Shown: piece after piece, positions 37,436-45,397 of the stretch
How the letters are laid out: every line of letters begins with the position of its first letter
Numbering within the stretch: the stretch's first letter is position 1
Origin: a virus
Virus record (IMG/VR): IMGVR_UViG_3300046009_006755
Span: 1-48,789 of that record
Reading direction: 5' to 3' (one strand)
Length of the DNA stretch: 48,789 nt
Made by a program: the position numbers and the translations under genes
The notes under the pieces: model-generated
What the model was told of the DNA's origin: nothing
What the model saw: only the letters and a program-made list of their open reading frames with translations
The model's database searches: none

Positions 37436-37753
37436 CTACGTTGTCTCCTGGCAGATGACCTCATGCTCACTGCGGTTCGCGTGCTCGAGGAGCGACACGA
37501 TCTCCAGCGTCCGCCCCCGCCACGAGGCCCGCATCTGCTGCGTGAGCCCCGGCACGTAGCGGCAGCGGATGCGGTGGCTCATCTCGATCTGTTGCTGCCC
37601 AGCAAGCAGGAACTCTCGCGACGAGACGCCTTCGACCTGAGCCCACACTGTCTTGAAATCCGCCCAGGTCGAGACGCTCTCGCCGAGCGCGTTCCGGTTC
37701 TCGGTAGGCGATTGCCACGTCACCCGCTCGCGGAGTTTCCCGGCGTCGATCAT
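37436..37753 (-). CDS. Head-tail adaptor (joining) protein
   Basis: A 105-residue protein: MIDAGKLRERVTWQSPTENRNALGES..STWADF is the hallmark start of phage head-tail joining proteins (SPP1 gp16-like), followed by a beta core (FKTVWAQVEGVSSREFLLAGQQQ, SHRIRCRYVPGLTQQM, RGRTLEIVSLLE). It connects the portal-connector to the tail. Start ATG 37753 overlaps the previous stop (TGATG). Confidence 0.85.
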   Translation of the reverse strand: MIDAGKLRERVTWQSPTENRNALGESVSTWADFKTVWAQVEGVSSREFLLAGQQQIEMSHRIRCRYVPGLTQQMRASWRGRTLEIVSLLEHANRSEHEVICQETT

Positions 37754-38202
37754 CACAAGCCCCAGATGACGAGACGGTAGGAGCCTGTTCCTGAATTGCT
37801 GAAGATTCTTATCGTCGGGTTGAAATTTCGTGAGTGCTCGACCGCGGCTCTCCCACGACGCGAAACGAGCCTCGCAACTTCGATATCGGTTTCGTCGCCA
37901 AGCCTCGCATATCCGCCGTCGGCCGCGTCAAACGAAAACGCCATACCTTCCATGTATCCACCGGGGAATCCAAAGTTTTGCCCGTTGGCGTTTGTGTATG
38001 GCAGCCGCCACACGCCGTCGTATAGCGTGACTCCGCTGGTTCCGGCGGTTCCAGAAAACGAGGCTGCGATCATCGGAAATCCGCCCTCTGCAATTTCGCT
38101 CGGAACGCGATAGTCCTCGAACTTGATCACCTTGATTCGGTTCCCCGACGCCTTGTCGTGCAGCGAAATTCCGACTGTGATGTAGCCATCGTCGATGCTC
38201 AT
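37753..38202 (-). CDS. Hypothetical virion-associated protein
   Basis: A 149-residue protein (MSIDDGYITVGISLHDKASG). Beta-rich, aromatic (TLYDGVWRLPYTNANGQNFGFPGGYMEGMAF) and ending GTGSYRLVIWGL. Its last strand resembles the ends of the 38199-38606 protein (TATYSLLVVGT), suggesting that the two share a fold. Located between connector genes, so a head decoration or head-tail associated fibre is possible. Not recognised as a known family. Confidence 0.65.
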   Translation of the reverse strand: MSIDDGYITVGISLHDKASGNRIKVIKFEDYRVPSEIAEGGFPMIAASFSGTAGTSGVTLYDGVWRLPYTNANGQNFGFPGGYMEGMAFSFDAADGGYARLGDETDIEVARLVSRRGRAAVEHSRNFNPTIRIFSNSGTGSYRLVIWGL

Positions 38203-38606
38203 GTGCCCACCACCAGAAGCGAGTAGGTCGCCGTGCCCGTCGTGGTTCGCACTGCGAAGGAAGTGTTCGTCCGCTCGGTGCCGGTCATCTCATAGATGCC
38301 GACGCGGCTGCCGCTAGAGAAGTAGGTTCTGCCGTCGGCGTTCGTCGTGAGCTCGGCGTGCGGATTCGCGGAGAACGCGACGCGCTCCACGAACTGAAAC
38401 GTGACGTTCGTGCCCTCGGCGGCCGTGTATGGAAACGGCTGCCGGGAGATGAAGATCGTCTGCGTGCCTACGGTGCCTGTCGTGAATGCGGCCTTGCCGG
38501 TCGATGCGACGGCGCTGGACGATTCCAGCGACAGGACGTTCAGCGCCGTCGTGCCGTCGAGGTCGTGCACCACCACGTCGGAATTGAATCGCCCATCGAG
38601 CGTCAC
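38199..38606 (-). CDS. Hypothetical virion-associated beta protein
   Basis: A 135-residue protein starting GTG (TLDGRFNSDVVVHDLDGTT), beta-rich, with TIFISRQPFPYTAAEGTNVTFQFVE and a final RTTTGTATYSLLVVGT. The GTG overlaps the previous stop (GTGA). Composition and C-terminal pattern are like the next gene, which suggests duplication and divergence. Role in the virion is inferred from location only. Confidence 0.65.
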   Translation of the reverse strand: MTLDGRFNSDVVVHDLDGTTALNVLSLESSSAVASTGKAAFTTGTVGTQTIFISRQPFPYTAAEGTNVTFQFVERVAFSANPHAELTTNADGRTYFSSGSRVGIYEMTGTERTNTSFAVRTTTGTATYSLLVVGT

Positions 38607-39223
38607 GCGTACTGCCCCCAGGAGACAGAGTCGAGCAGAGCCTTCGCCCCGGCGGGCAGTTGGGCATCGCCGCGCTTCTCGTAGAGTTCGAGCACGGTCA
38701 TCAAGATCGCGTTCTTCACCCGCTGCGGCACGCTCGCCGCGGCACCGTAGCCCGCCCACCACGTGACGCTGATCGAGTTCTGATCGTCACGGTTGCTCGG
38801 CCACGTTCCGCCGTAGAGGTTGCGGATCGCCCCCGGCGTAGCGTCACGATCGACGCGGTACTCGCTCGTCGAAAGCGTTGTTGTCGCCCCGGTGTCGTTC
38901 AGCGTGTACGTGACCACGACAGCCGTAGTGGTGCCGCTGCCGCTCATCGGCGGGCGGGGCACCTCGATCTCCGGGGGGAACTGGTCGAGCCGCATCACGT
39001 ACTGCTGGGTGACGAGAGCCCGGTCGAGGTAGTCCTCGCAGAGTTCGCGGGCGGCGGTGATGTAGCCAGTGATCAGCGAATCGTCGGTGTCGATATCGAC
39101 GCGGCAGTGGCTCTTGGCTTCCGCCAACGTCACCGGCTCCACCGCCGGATCGCTGGTTCGCCTCAGGCTGCGGTATCGCTTGCCGCCATCGTAGAAAGAT
39201 TGACTCAAAGTCTGGTATCCCAC
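38603..39223 (-). CDS. Head-tail connector, gp6-like
   Basis: A 206-residue protein with EPVTLAEAKSHCRVDIDTDDSLITGYITAARELCEDYLDRAL, the well-known start of gp6-like connectors (LxxaKxxLrvdxdxdDxlixxyixaAxxxxexyxgr), and a beta/alpha tail (VKNAILMTVLELYEKRGD). Connectors form rings beneath the portal. Length is as usual. It is upstream of the virion-associated genes. Confidence 0.85.
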   Translation of the reverse strand: MGYQTLSQSFYDGGKRYRSLRRTSDPAVEPVTLAEAKSHCRVDIDTDDSLITGYITAARELCEDYLDRALVTQQYVMRLDQFPPEIEVPRPPMSGSGTTTAVVVTYTLNDTGATTTLSTSEYRVDRDATPGAIRNLYGGTWPSNRDDQNSISVTWWAGYGAAASVPQRVKNAILMTVLELYEKRGDAQLPAGAKALLDSVSWGQYA

Positions 39224-39226
39224 GCA

Positions 39227-39394
39227 TCACCTCCGCTCGGCTTTTGGCTCGGCAACCGCCTTCTCGACTTGGGGCTCGTCGCGGTACTCGACCGCGTAGC
39301 CTTCCTCGATCAACTGCCGGGCAGGCTTCTCGTCAACATCTTGGATGGTGCCTTCCGCCATCTTGCAGAAGCGTTGAATCATGCGGATCTTCAT
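39227..39394 (-). CDS. Small phage protein, paralogue of the next gene
   Basis: A 55-residue protein: MKIRMIQRFCKMAEGTIQDV, then DEKPARQLIEEGYAVEYRDE, followed by a charged tail. The arrangement (beta strands KIRM.. GTIQDV, helix ARQLIEEGYA) mirrors that of the next gene's MRIRMTKPYAAYKKGEVVEL and AESLIAWEYAK. Both are versions of a short phage family found near the portal or connector. ATGA overlap with the neighbour. Confidence 0.65.
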   Translation of the reverse strand: MKIRMIQRFCKMAEGTIQDVDEKPARQLIEEGYAVEYRDEPQVEKAVAEPKAERR

Positions 39395-39570
39395 GGCTGC
39401 TTCTTCTGCTTGGGCTTCGGCGTGTCGAGGAGCGGCTGGTCGGCGTCGGCAGCCCGCTTCGCGTACTCCCACGCGATCAGTGACTCCGCCTGGCGTTCCG
39501 GCAGCTCGACCACTTCGCCTTTCTTGTAGGCGGCGTAGGGCTTGGTCATCCTTATCCTCATCATCTTCAC
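39391..39570 (-). CDS. Small phage protein, paralogue of the preceding one
   Basis: A 59-residue protein beginning (GTG) KMMRIRMTKPYAAYKKGEVV. The GTG at 39570 overlaps the previous stop (GTGA); ATG 39564 and 39561 are alternatives. See the neighbour for shared pattern; together they look like a tandem duplication with later divergence. Ends in a Lys/Pro-rich tail (LDTPKPKQKKQP). Function unknown. Confidence 0.6.
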   Translation of the reverse strand: MKMMRIRMTKPYAAYKKGEVVELPERQAESLIAWEYAKRAADADQPLLDTPKPKQKKQP

Positions 39571-40301
39571 TGAGGCACGCTCCATGCAGACTCCGGGGGC
39601 TTGCGGGTGTTTTGCCATTCGGTCGTGTATTGATAGACCGGGCCGGCGAGGTTCTTTCCGGGCCACGTGATCACGTATTCGCCGTGCCCGATCGTGACGC
39701 GCGGCGTCACGTACAGGCGGTTGCCGCTGGCCTTGAAATTCGCCCAGAACGCGATGTCGGCGTCGCGCCTGCCTTCGCCCCAGCCGCCCTTCGGGTCGGG
39801 CTGTTCGTGAAACCACGGCTTCGCCATGCGGCGGAGAGCCCGCGTCGAGATCACCGTGCAGCCGAAATGCGCGGTGTCCACTTGCTGCACCGGAGCACCG
39901 AACCACCCGACCGGCACCTCGGTGATGCCGCCCTCGGGCGGATTGTCCAGCGTGTCGAGGAGCGTCAGCATCGGGCGACCGTCCTCGCGTTTCGTCTGGA
40001 GCGGCGCGAGCGCGTCGCACTGAAACGTCATCGCGAGAGCGAATAGATGTTCGATGTTGTCCCGGCTCACGAAACTGTCCATATCGAGAGTGATGATGTA
40101 TTCCGTGGTCGGCTCGAACTGTTCGAGCATCCGCGTGAGCACTTGGCTCCAGTAGGCTCCTTGTCCGAGTGTCGGGCGAATATGCAGCGGCATCATCGCT
40201 TCGATGAAGCCGAAGATGTTGATGAGCGGCCCGAAACGCGGGCCGGACAGGATCGCCTCGCACCGCACTTCGACCTTCGTATCGCCAACCTGAACAAGCA
40301 T
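39567..40301 (-). CDS. Glycosyltransferase-like protein in structural module
   Basis: A 244-residue protein. TTEYIITLDMDSFVSRDNIEHL has the DxD metal/donor motif of GT-A enzymes; further features are QVDTAHFGCTVISTRALRR and a late conserved DADIAFWANFKASGNRLY plus VTIGHGEYV. The pattern fits glycosyltransferases such as those encoded in phage structural regions. Start 40301 has GAGGTG upstream. It is separated from the capsid genes by a strong terminator. The natural role could be sugar addition to the capsid or tail. Confidence 0.75.
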   Translation of the reverse strand: MLVQVGDTKVEVRCEAILSGPRFGPLINIFGFIEAMMPLHIRPTLGQGAYWSQVLTRMLEQFEPTTEYIITLDMDSFVSRDNIEHLFALAMTFQCDALAPLQTKREDGRPMLTLLDTLDNPPEGGITEVPVGWFGAPVQQVDTAHFGCTVISTRALRRMAKPWFHEQPDPKGGWGEGRRDADIAFWANFKASGNRLYVTPRVTIGHGEYVITWPGKNLAGPVYQYTTEWQNTRKPPESAWSVPQ

Positions 40302-40311
40302 GGGCACCTCG

Positions 40312-40353
40312 CAAAAAGAAAGCGGCGGGTGTGACGCGTGCCACACCCGCCGC
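40312..40353 (-). terminator. Rho-independent terminator after capsid genes
   Basis: Perfect 12-bp inverted repeat (GCGGCGGGTGTG 40322-40333; CACACCCGCCGC 40342-40353) with an 8-base loop, followed on the minus strand by TTTCTTTTTG. It lies 26 bases after the decoration-like gene. It is the strongest terminator seen and should set capsid proteins at higher levels than the genes beyond. Confidence 0.85.
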
Positions 40354-40378
40354 CTAGATTGCCATGCTTGTCAACCGA

Positions 40379-40840
40379 TCAGCCGACCGCCTGCGTGCTC
40401 GCGCCCTTGTCGGAGGCCGAGACCGGCCCGGCTTCGCCCTTGCTGAGACGAGCCACCGTGATCACGCCGACCGTGCTCACGGGCGTGGCGTACACCGTCA
40501 AGTAGCGCCGGCGGCCGCGGAGGTCAACGTCGAACCGATGCACGTAGCCCGTCGCGGAACCGCTGGTGCTCGTGGCACCGGCGGCAACCGTGAAGTCCGT
40601 TCCGCCCACGAAGCCCGAGATGTTGCTCTGGGCAGCCGTCCCGGTCGTGTCGGAGTGAGCAAGCCGGATCACCGTCGCGGCGGTTGCGGCGGTCGCCGCA
40701 GCCGACGTGAACGGCGAGAAAACAAGGTCAATGGACGCGTACTCGAACCCGAGCGTGTCGATCTCAAGCGAGTGGGTCGCACTCGAGAGCACCGCCGTCT
40801 CGGCCTTCGCAACCGTCTTCTGAGCAGCACCGTAGTTCAT
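40379..40840 (-). CDS. Decoration-like capsid-associated protein
   Basis: A 153-residue protein (MNYGAAQKTVAKAETAVLSS), rich in Ala, Thr and Ser, predicted beta (HSLEIDTLGFEYASIDLVFSPF and later FDVDLRGRRRYLTVYATPV). It lies 26 bases downstream of the major capsid gene, before the terminator, as decoration/head-fibre proteins often do. The fold DTLGFEYASI... resembles small capsid decoration proteins in HK97-like phages. AGGAG precedes the ATG. Confidence 0.75.
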   Translation of the reverse strand: MNYGAAQKTVAKAETAVLSSATHSLEIDTLGFEYASIDLVFSPFTSAAATAATAATVIRLAHSDTTGTAAQSNISGFVGGTDFTVAAGATSTSGSATGYVHRFDVDLRGRRRYLTVYATPVSTVGVITVARLSKGEAGPVSASDKGASTQAVG

Positions 40841-40866
40841 CTACCTATTCTCCTAGAGGGTTGTTA

Positions 40867-42243
40867 TCAGCCGAACCGGAGGGCCACGATCGGACCCGCC
40901 TTCGAGGTCGATCCCAGATCGTTGACCACGATCGCGTTGCGAGCCGTGGCGAACGTGAGGGTCTGATCGAACTCCACGTACCGCTCGCTCGCAGTCTTGA
41001 TCGAGATCGCCCGGCGATCACCGTAGATCGCAGCCTGCGAGAGATCACCGAACAGGGCAGCCACCTGGCCGGTCGTGCCGGTGAGGCGGCTCTCCATCGG
41101 CTGCACGAGGGTCACAGGGTAGCCCAGGAACGTCTCGCCGAAACCGGCCGCGACGTTGTCGGTGCTGTTGCCACCGGCGTTCGACGCACCGCCTGGCAGC
41201 ATGGCGAGCCGCAGCATCGCCGAACCCCAGCCAGCCGGCGAGATGTACCACCGAGCGTTCCGGTTGCGAGCGTACAGCGGCAGCCGGGCGAGCGTGTCGG
41301 TGAAGTTCAGCATCGTCAGCGACCCGAACGTCGTGTTGCTGGTCGCGGTCACCACGCTGCCGGAAAACGCCGACTGCAGGATCTTCGGGCAGACGCCGGT
41401 CACGCCGTGGTATTGGGAGGTGCCATCGCCGATGAACGCCGAATTGTCGATTGCCTCGCTGAACGCCTGAGCCACTTCGAGGGCCATAAGGTCAGCGAGG
41501 TCAATCACCGAGTCTTCGAGCAGCGAGTTCGGGACGCGGTTCGCCACGCCCCAGATCTTCGCGTTCAGTTCGACATTGTCGAACGTCACGTCGCTCGCCG
41601 ACACTTCGACGTTCTCACCCACCGGGCGAGCGGTGAGGCCGCCCGTCCGACGCGGGATGATCATCGTATCGGAGTTCATCGGCATCCGGCGGGCGTACTG
41701 CGGATAGACTCCAAATTCTTCGATAAGACGGATCAGCTCTGTGCTCATCTCGGGGCTAGTCAACACACCGCCGAGCGAGTTGATTCCACCGGCCTGGACG
41801 CGGGTTTCGACGCCGTGATCCTTGCACCACCGACGGGCTTCGGCATCGCCGAACACGTAGCCCTTCAGGTGCATACCAGCGCGGTATGCGGTCTCGTTGT
41901 CGCGGAACGCGCGGAGGTTGTGATTGGCCTTCGGCACGGCGTACTCGGTTCGCGTCTCCACGTTCTTCTCCTCGGGGGTTGCGGCCTTCTCGACCACCTT
42001 CGCGGGAGCGGCACGCTCCAGCACGCTGCGGAGCTCGAGCTCCTTGGTCTGAACTCGCTGCAGGAACTCGATCCGCTCGCGGAGCTTGTCGGCCTTGCCT
42101 TCGAGCGAGCGGAGGGAAGCCTCCTGCTCCTCGGTCATGGGTGCCGCCTCTTCGCCCTCGGGGGCGTCCTCGGTCATCGCTTCCATCTCGGCGACAACGG
42201 CAGCCAACTCGTCCAGCAGAGCCTTGAGCTTCTCGACAGCCAC
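40867..42243 (-). CDS. HK97-fold major capsid protein with scaffold domain
   Basis: A 458-residue protein. The first about 110 residues are a charged coiled coil (EKLKALLDELAAVVAEMEAM..., EEQEASLRSLEGKADKLRERI), a delta-type scaffold domain, removed by the prohead protease in HK97-like phages. The remainder has the capsid fold signatures: GGVLTSPEMSTELIRLIEEFGV (start), VPNSLLEDSVIDLADLMALEVAQAF, FIGDGTSQYHGVTGV, and RWYISPAGWGSAMLRL. Begins at GTG with AGGAG. It is preceded by protease and portal genes. Confidence 0.92.
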   Translation of the reverse strand: MAVEKLKALLDELAAVVAEMEAMTEDAPEGEEAAPMTEEQEASLRSLEGKADKLRERIEFLQRVQTKELELRSVLERAAPAKVVEKAATPEEKNVETRTEYAVPKANHNLRAFRDNETAYRAGMHLKGYVFGDAEARRWCKDHGVETRVQAGGINSLGGVLTSPEMSTELIRLIEEFGVYPQYARRMPMNSDTMIIPRRTGGLTARPVGENVEVSASDVTFDNVELNAKIWGVANRVPNSLLEDSVIDLADLMALEVAQAFSEAIDNSAFIGDGTSQYHGVTGVCPKILQSAFSGSVVTATSNTTFGSLTMLNFTDTLARLPLYARNRNARWYISPAGWGSAMLRLAMLPGGASNAGGNSTDNVAAGFGETFLGYPVTLVQPMESRLTGTTGQVAALFGDLSQAAIYGDRRAISIKTASERYVEFDQTLTFATARNAIVVNDLGSTSKAGPIVALRFG

Positions 42244-42359
42244 GGGCGATCTCCTCGTGTTCGGGGTCGCGGCGGCTTCTCTGCCGTCGCTCTACACCGA
42301 ACCTATGGAGACAGCCCCACACCCTTGCAGCACACGCAAGGCAGGGCAGTAAAGAAGGG

Positions 42360-42533
42360 CTAGGCTGCCGGCTTCACACGCCGCACTTCGGCAGAGGGAA
42401 GAACGTGCTTGTCGGTGTTGCCGCACCGGCACCGCAAGTACCGAATTTGGTACTCGCCCTGGCGTTGACTCGACGCCACGAGCAACTTCCCGATCTTGCA
42501 ATTCGGACACGAATCGCCGGACTTAGCGGCCAT
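42360..42533 (-). CDS. Small zinc-ribbon protein (57 residues)
   Basis: Starts MAAKSGDSCPNCKIGKLLVA and has CRCGNTDKHVLP near the end, so CPNC..CRC forms a zinc ribbon. It overlaps the prohead protease gene by 11 bases. The gap 42244-42359 downstream holds a CCTTGC/GCAAGG hairpin but no clear promoter. Such small zinc proteins near capsid genes are seen in other phages; function unknown. Confidence 0.65.
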   Translation of the reverse strand: MAAKSGDSCPNCKIGKLLVASSQRQGEYQIRYLRCRCGNTDKHVLPSAEVRRVKPAA

Positions 42534-43188
42534 GAGACCTCAGATACTCGCGGAACTCTGCGGTCTTCGCGGCCGACTGCACGCGCCGGGCGACCACCGC
42601 CTCGCGCTGCTGGCGGAACTGTTCGAGCGAACGCTGGGCGACTTCAAGCCCGCCGTCGCCGTAGGCCGGATAGGTGCATGGGCCGACATCAAGAAGCGAA
42701 TCGACCGAGCGAATCGTTCGCACGCTTTGCCCGTCCTCGATCGCCCAATCATCGCCGCCCGAGGGCACGGTGAACGCGAACGAACTGCCGAGCACAATCC
42801 CCGCCGCGATGTTGCTGGCGAGATCACGCCCGTAGGTCGTGTCGGGCACGGGGAACTCATACCGCAGCCCTACCTCGTCCACCGTCAGCGACAGCGTTCG
42901 CGGATAGCGGGCGAGCGGATAGTTCGAGTCGTGATTGAAGAGCGCCCGCGTTTCGAGCTTTCTCTTGCGGCCGCGTCGCTCCGAGACGAGCCCGAACGCT
43001 GCCGGGTCGATCCGCTCGTAGAAGTCACCGAGCAGGAGCGAACGCACGCCAAAGCGGGCGGCGTAGCCGACGATGTATTCGCGCTCGCCTTCGCCCTCGA
43101 TGCTCCGCTTCTCGACTGCGAGCATCGGCACGGCGGCGTCGGCGTTCTCTTCGATCAACAGGCTGCGGCGTTCAACTGCGTTGCTCAT
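42523..43188 (-). CDS. HK97-family prohead protease
   Basis: A 221-residue protein. Motifs: VGYAARFGVRS at the start of the domain, TRALFNHDSNYPLARY (catalytic His), IVLGSSFAFTVP (catalytic Ser). This U35-type protease cleaves the capsid scaffold during prohead maturation. Start 43188 has AGGAGAG upstream. The same frame is open further upstream as LWGGDPGQDWANKLVKQMNA directly after a TAA stop, see findings. It adjoins the zinc-ribbon and capsid genes. Confidence 0.9.
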   Translation of the reverse strand: MSNAVERRSLLIEENADAAVPMLAVEKRSIEGEGEREYIVGYAARFGVRSLLLGDFYERIDPAAFGLVSERRGRKRKLETRALFNHDSNYPLARYPRTLSLTVDEVGLRYEFPVPDTTYGRDLASNIAAGIVLGSSFAFTVPSGGDDWAIEDGQSVRTIRSVDSLLDVGPCTYPAYGDGGLEVAQRSLEQFRQQREAVVARRVQSAAKTAEFREYLRSHGR

Positions 43189-43266
43189 CGTTCTCTCCTC
43201 GTCTGCGGCGTTCATTTGTTTCACCAACTTGTTCGCCCAATCTTGCCCGGGGTCTCCGCCCCATAG

Positions 43267-43545
43267 TTAAAGCGCCCAGGCGATGCGGCCGGCCGACGGC
43301 CAACCTTCTTCGCCTGGGCGGTAGCCCTTTCCTTGCTTGTCGATTTCGTGCCTGTCGAAATACGCCTTCATGCGGCGGGCCGTCTCGGGCGAGATGTTCA
43401 CGCCGTTCGACAGGTCGCGAGCGCGAGCCACGCCAACGGCGGTTCCTCCACGGTTGAACTCGTCGCGCCACGCGAGCCCCTTCGCGGCTTCGTCGCGGAC
43501 GCCACCCGGCGGCGTGAAGTCGATGTGGTCATACTTAGCCGCCAC
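43267..43545 (-). CDS. Small conserved phage protein, truncated at its C-terminal motif
   Basis: A 92-residue protein (GTG start, AAKYDHIDFTPPGGVRDEAA). It has the pattern F.PP.GVR.EA..GL.WR......GG..VGVARARDLSNG..ISPETARRM.AYFDRH, known to me from phage and plasmid proteins, which normally ends P..GRIAWxLWGGDxGxxWA. Here IAWAL is followed by TAA and then, in the same frame, LWGGDPGQDWANKL. So the conserved ending is separated by one stop codon. Overlap of 11 bases with the portal stop. Confidence 0.72.
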   Translation of the reverse strand: MAAKYDHIDFTPPGGVRDEAAKGLAWRDEFNRGGTAVGVARARDLSNGVNISPETARRMKAYFDRHEIDKQGKGYRPGEEGWPSAGRIAWAL

Positions 43546-45397
43546 GCTTGCGCCCCTTCCGCTTTGGCTTGCTGTATGCCTTCTCCTCGACCGGCGGCGG
43601 CTCGGGCAGCGGGTCGATCTTCGTGAGCGTCGCGACCTTGTGCCCGACTTGCGTCTCGGTCGCACGCCATCCGCCGCTCACTTCTTCGTACACCGTGATG
43701 AGGGCAGCCGGGTCTTCTTCGGTCGCGTCAATCTTGAAGTCAGTGCCCGGCACGTCGAGCGTGCCGTAGTCCATGACGTGATCAATTCGTCCGCGAGCAC
43801 GGCCGCCCGACGAATCCCACGAGACGAAGTCGCCTTCGGCTACGCTGCCGGGATCGGCCCGGGCTTCGCTGCTCGCAGCCTCCGCGACGGGGGCGGGTGC
43901 TGGATCAACTGGAGCCTCGCTCGGCATCGTCTCGTTCACGCCGGCAAGAATCGCCGCGATCTGCTGCGCGTTGATGCTCGGGAACGACGCCGCGATGAGG
44001 GCCGCCGCACCTTCCTTCGTGATGAGGCCAACGGGCACTTGTGAGATGATCGCAATGAGTCCCGTGATCTGCGCACCGTTGAGACTCACGTCGGCGACTT
44101 GCGGCGCGGCTGGCTCCGCTGGTGCCGCTGCTGCCTCCGCCGCTGCCAGCCCGCCTTCGACCGCCTGCCCGTCGATGCCGCTCCCTGGTTGCTGCTGCGC
44201 GAGCACGTCGGTCGCCGTCGGCTCCTGGCCCAGCGTGCCCATGTTCAACGGGCGGTAACGCGTGTCGCCGCCTTCAACCGGGTTCATTCCTTCTTCGGCT
44301 CGAATGTCGTTCGTCGAATAAACGCCGAGATCCCACAACTGACGGTACAGCCCGGAGCGGCTCGTGGAGTCGGCCCGCAGCATGAAGCGGGTGTCGAAGG
44401 AAACCTCGAAGCGGTCATCCTCGACGATCAGATCGCGCGTGAACGCCGACTCGAAGCGTCGCAGCCACGGCATGATCGTGTCGGTGAGGAACTCCTGCGA
44501 CGAGGTTTCGAGCGACCCGGGCGGGGTCGAGCCAGCGGCTTGGATTTTCCAACCAGGCACGCGCCAGAGTCGGCAGATTTCCTCGATCTGGAAACGCCGG
44601 CCCTCAAGCCACTGGCTGTCAGTATTTGTGTTCTGCGGCAGCCCGTAGGGCTTCAGCCCGCCCGTGAGTACGGCGGTGCGGTGAGAGTTGCCGACGCCGG
44701 CGTGCTTGCGGTCCCACTGGTTCGCCAGCGTCTCGCGGGCTTCGGCGTTGAGTTGCCCCTCGGTGCTGAGTACGAACCCGGGCCGGGCACCGGCGGCGAA
44801 GTACCGCGCCCCGTGGAGTTCGTAAGCCCGGGCGAGGGCGATCGCGTCCTTGCACGTCTCGACCGGCGAGAGCCCGTTGATGCCGTCCTCGGTGAGCCCG
44901 CGAATGGCGAGAATCTGCTCTTGGTTGTAGAGCGTCTCCTGGCCTCGCTCCTCGCGATACTTGTAGCGGAGCTTGCCGTTCTCCAGCCGCTCGACCTTCA
45001 TCCGCGACGGGTGCAGCGGGATGAGCTGATCGACTGCCCCCGACTGCCCGGGCACGATCTCGCAGTACGCGACGTTGTAGAGGCCCGCATGGAGCATCAA
45101 CTGGCAACGCCACTCAAACGAGGTCTGCCACCCGTTCGGCTGGAGGTTCAACTTCCGGTAGAGCGGGAGTTCGGTCGCGCGACGCTTGCCGCCGTCGCCC
45201 ATCCGCTCGAGCACGTGGAGAGTCGGCGTCGCCACCGCCTCCGCGAGCACGCGGATGCACGCGAACACGGTCGAGACCATGAGCGCGTTGTCGGGGCTGA
45301 TCCGCACTCCGGCAGAGGATCGCGAGCTCGCGTCCTCGTCCCACATGCGTTCCTCGCCGGGAAGCCAGAGGATGCGGTGCTCGTTTTTCGCGATCAT
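43535..45397 (-). CDS. HK97-like portal protein with C-terminal extension
   Basis: A 620-residue protein. The portal core (residues about 25-420) shows NALMVSTVFACIRVLAEAVATPTLHV, then QLIPLHPSRMKVERLENG, ILAIRGLTEDGINGLSPVETCKDAIALA, and GGDTRYRPLNMGTLG. Portal proteins form the 12-mer DNA channel. About 200 residues beyond the usual 400-450: GLITKEGAAALIAASFPSINAQQIAAILAGV and a Tudor/HVA1-like end (GDFVSWDSSGGRARGRIDHV ... EEDPAALITVYEE). Start ATG overlaps TerL stop (ATGA) with no Shine-Dalgarno. Confidence 0.9.
   Translation of the reverse strand: MIAKNEHRILWLPGEERMWDEDASSRSSAGVRISPDNALMVSTVFACIRVLAEAVATPTLHVLERMGDGGKRRATELPLYRKLNLQPNGWQTSFEWRCQLMLHAGLYNVAYCEIVPGQSGAVDQLIPLHPSRMKVERLENGKLRYKYREERGQETLYNQEQILAIRGLTEDGINGLSPVETCKDAIALARAYELHGARYFAAGARPGFVLSTEGQLNAEARETLANQWDRKHAGVGNSHRTAVLTGGLKPYGLPQNTNTDSQWLEGRRFQIEEICRLWRVPGWKIQAAGSTPPGSLETSSQEFLTDTIMPWLRRFESAFTRDLIVEDDRFEVSFDTRFMLRADSTSRSGLYRQLWDLGVYSTNDIRAEEGMNPVEGGDTRYRPLNMGTLGQEPTATDVLAQQQPGSGIDGQAVEGGLAAAEAAAAPAEPAAPQVADVSLNGAQITGLIAIISQVPVGLITKEGAAALIAASFPSINAQQIAAILAGVNETMPSEAPVDPAPAPVAEAASSEARADPGSVAEGDFVSWDSSGGRARGRIDHVMDYGTLDVPGTDFKIDATEEDPAALITVYEEVSGGWRATETQVGHKVATLTKIDPLPEPPPVEEKAYSKPKRKGRKRGG

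Noticed and set aside
42244-42359. A promoter for the capsid genes
   Set aside because: Only weak -35/-10 look-alikes (CTGCAA and CATAGG) are present; the hairpin there is small. I cannot support a promoter.
40861-42363. A 500-codon open frame on the plus strand opposite the major capsid gene
   Set aside because: It is the antisense of a firmly identified capsid gene; the translation is rich in Arg/His/Leu, has no recognisable domain and no ribosome site. GC-rich third positions create such shadows.
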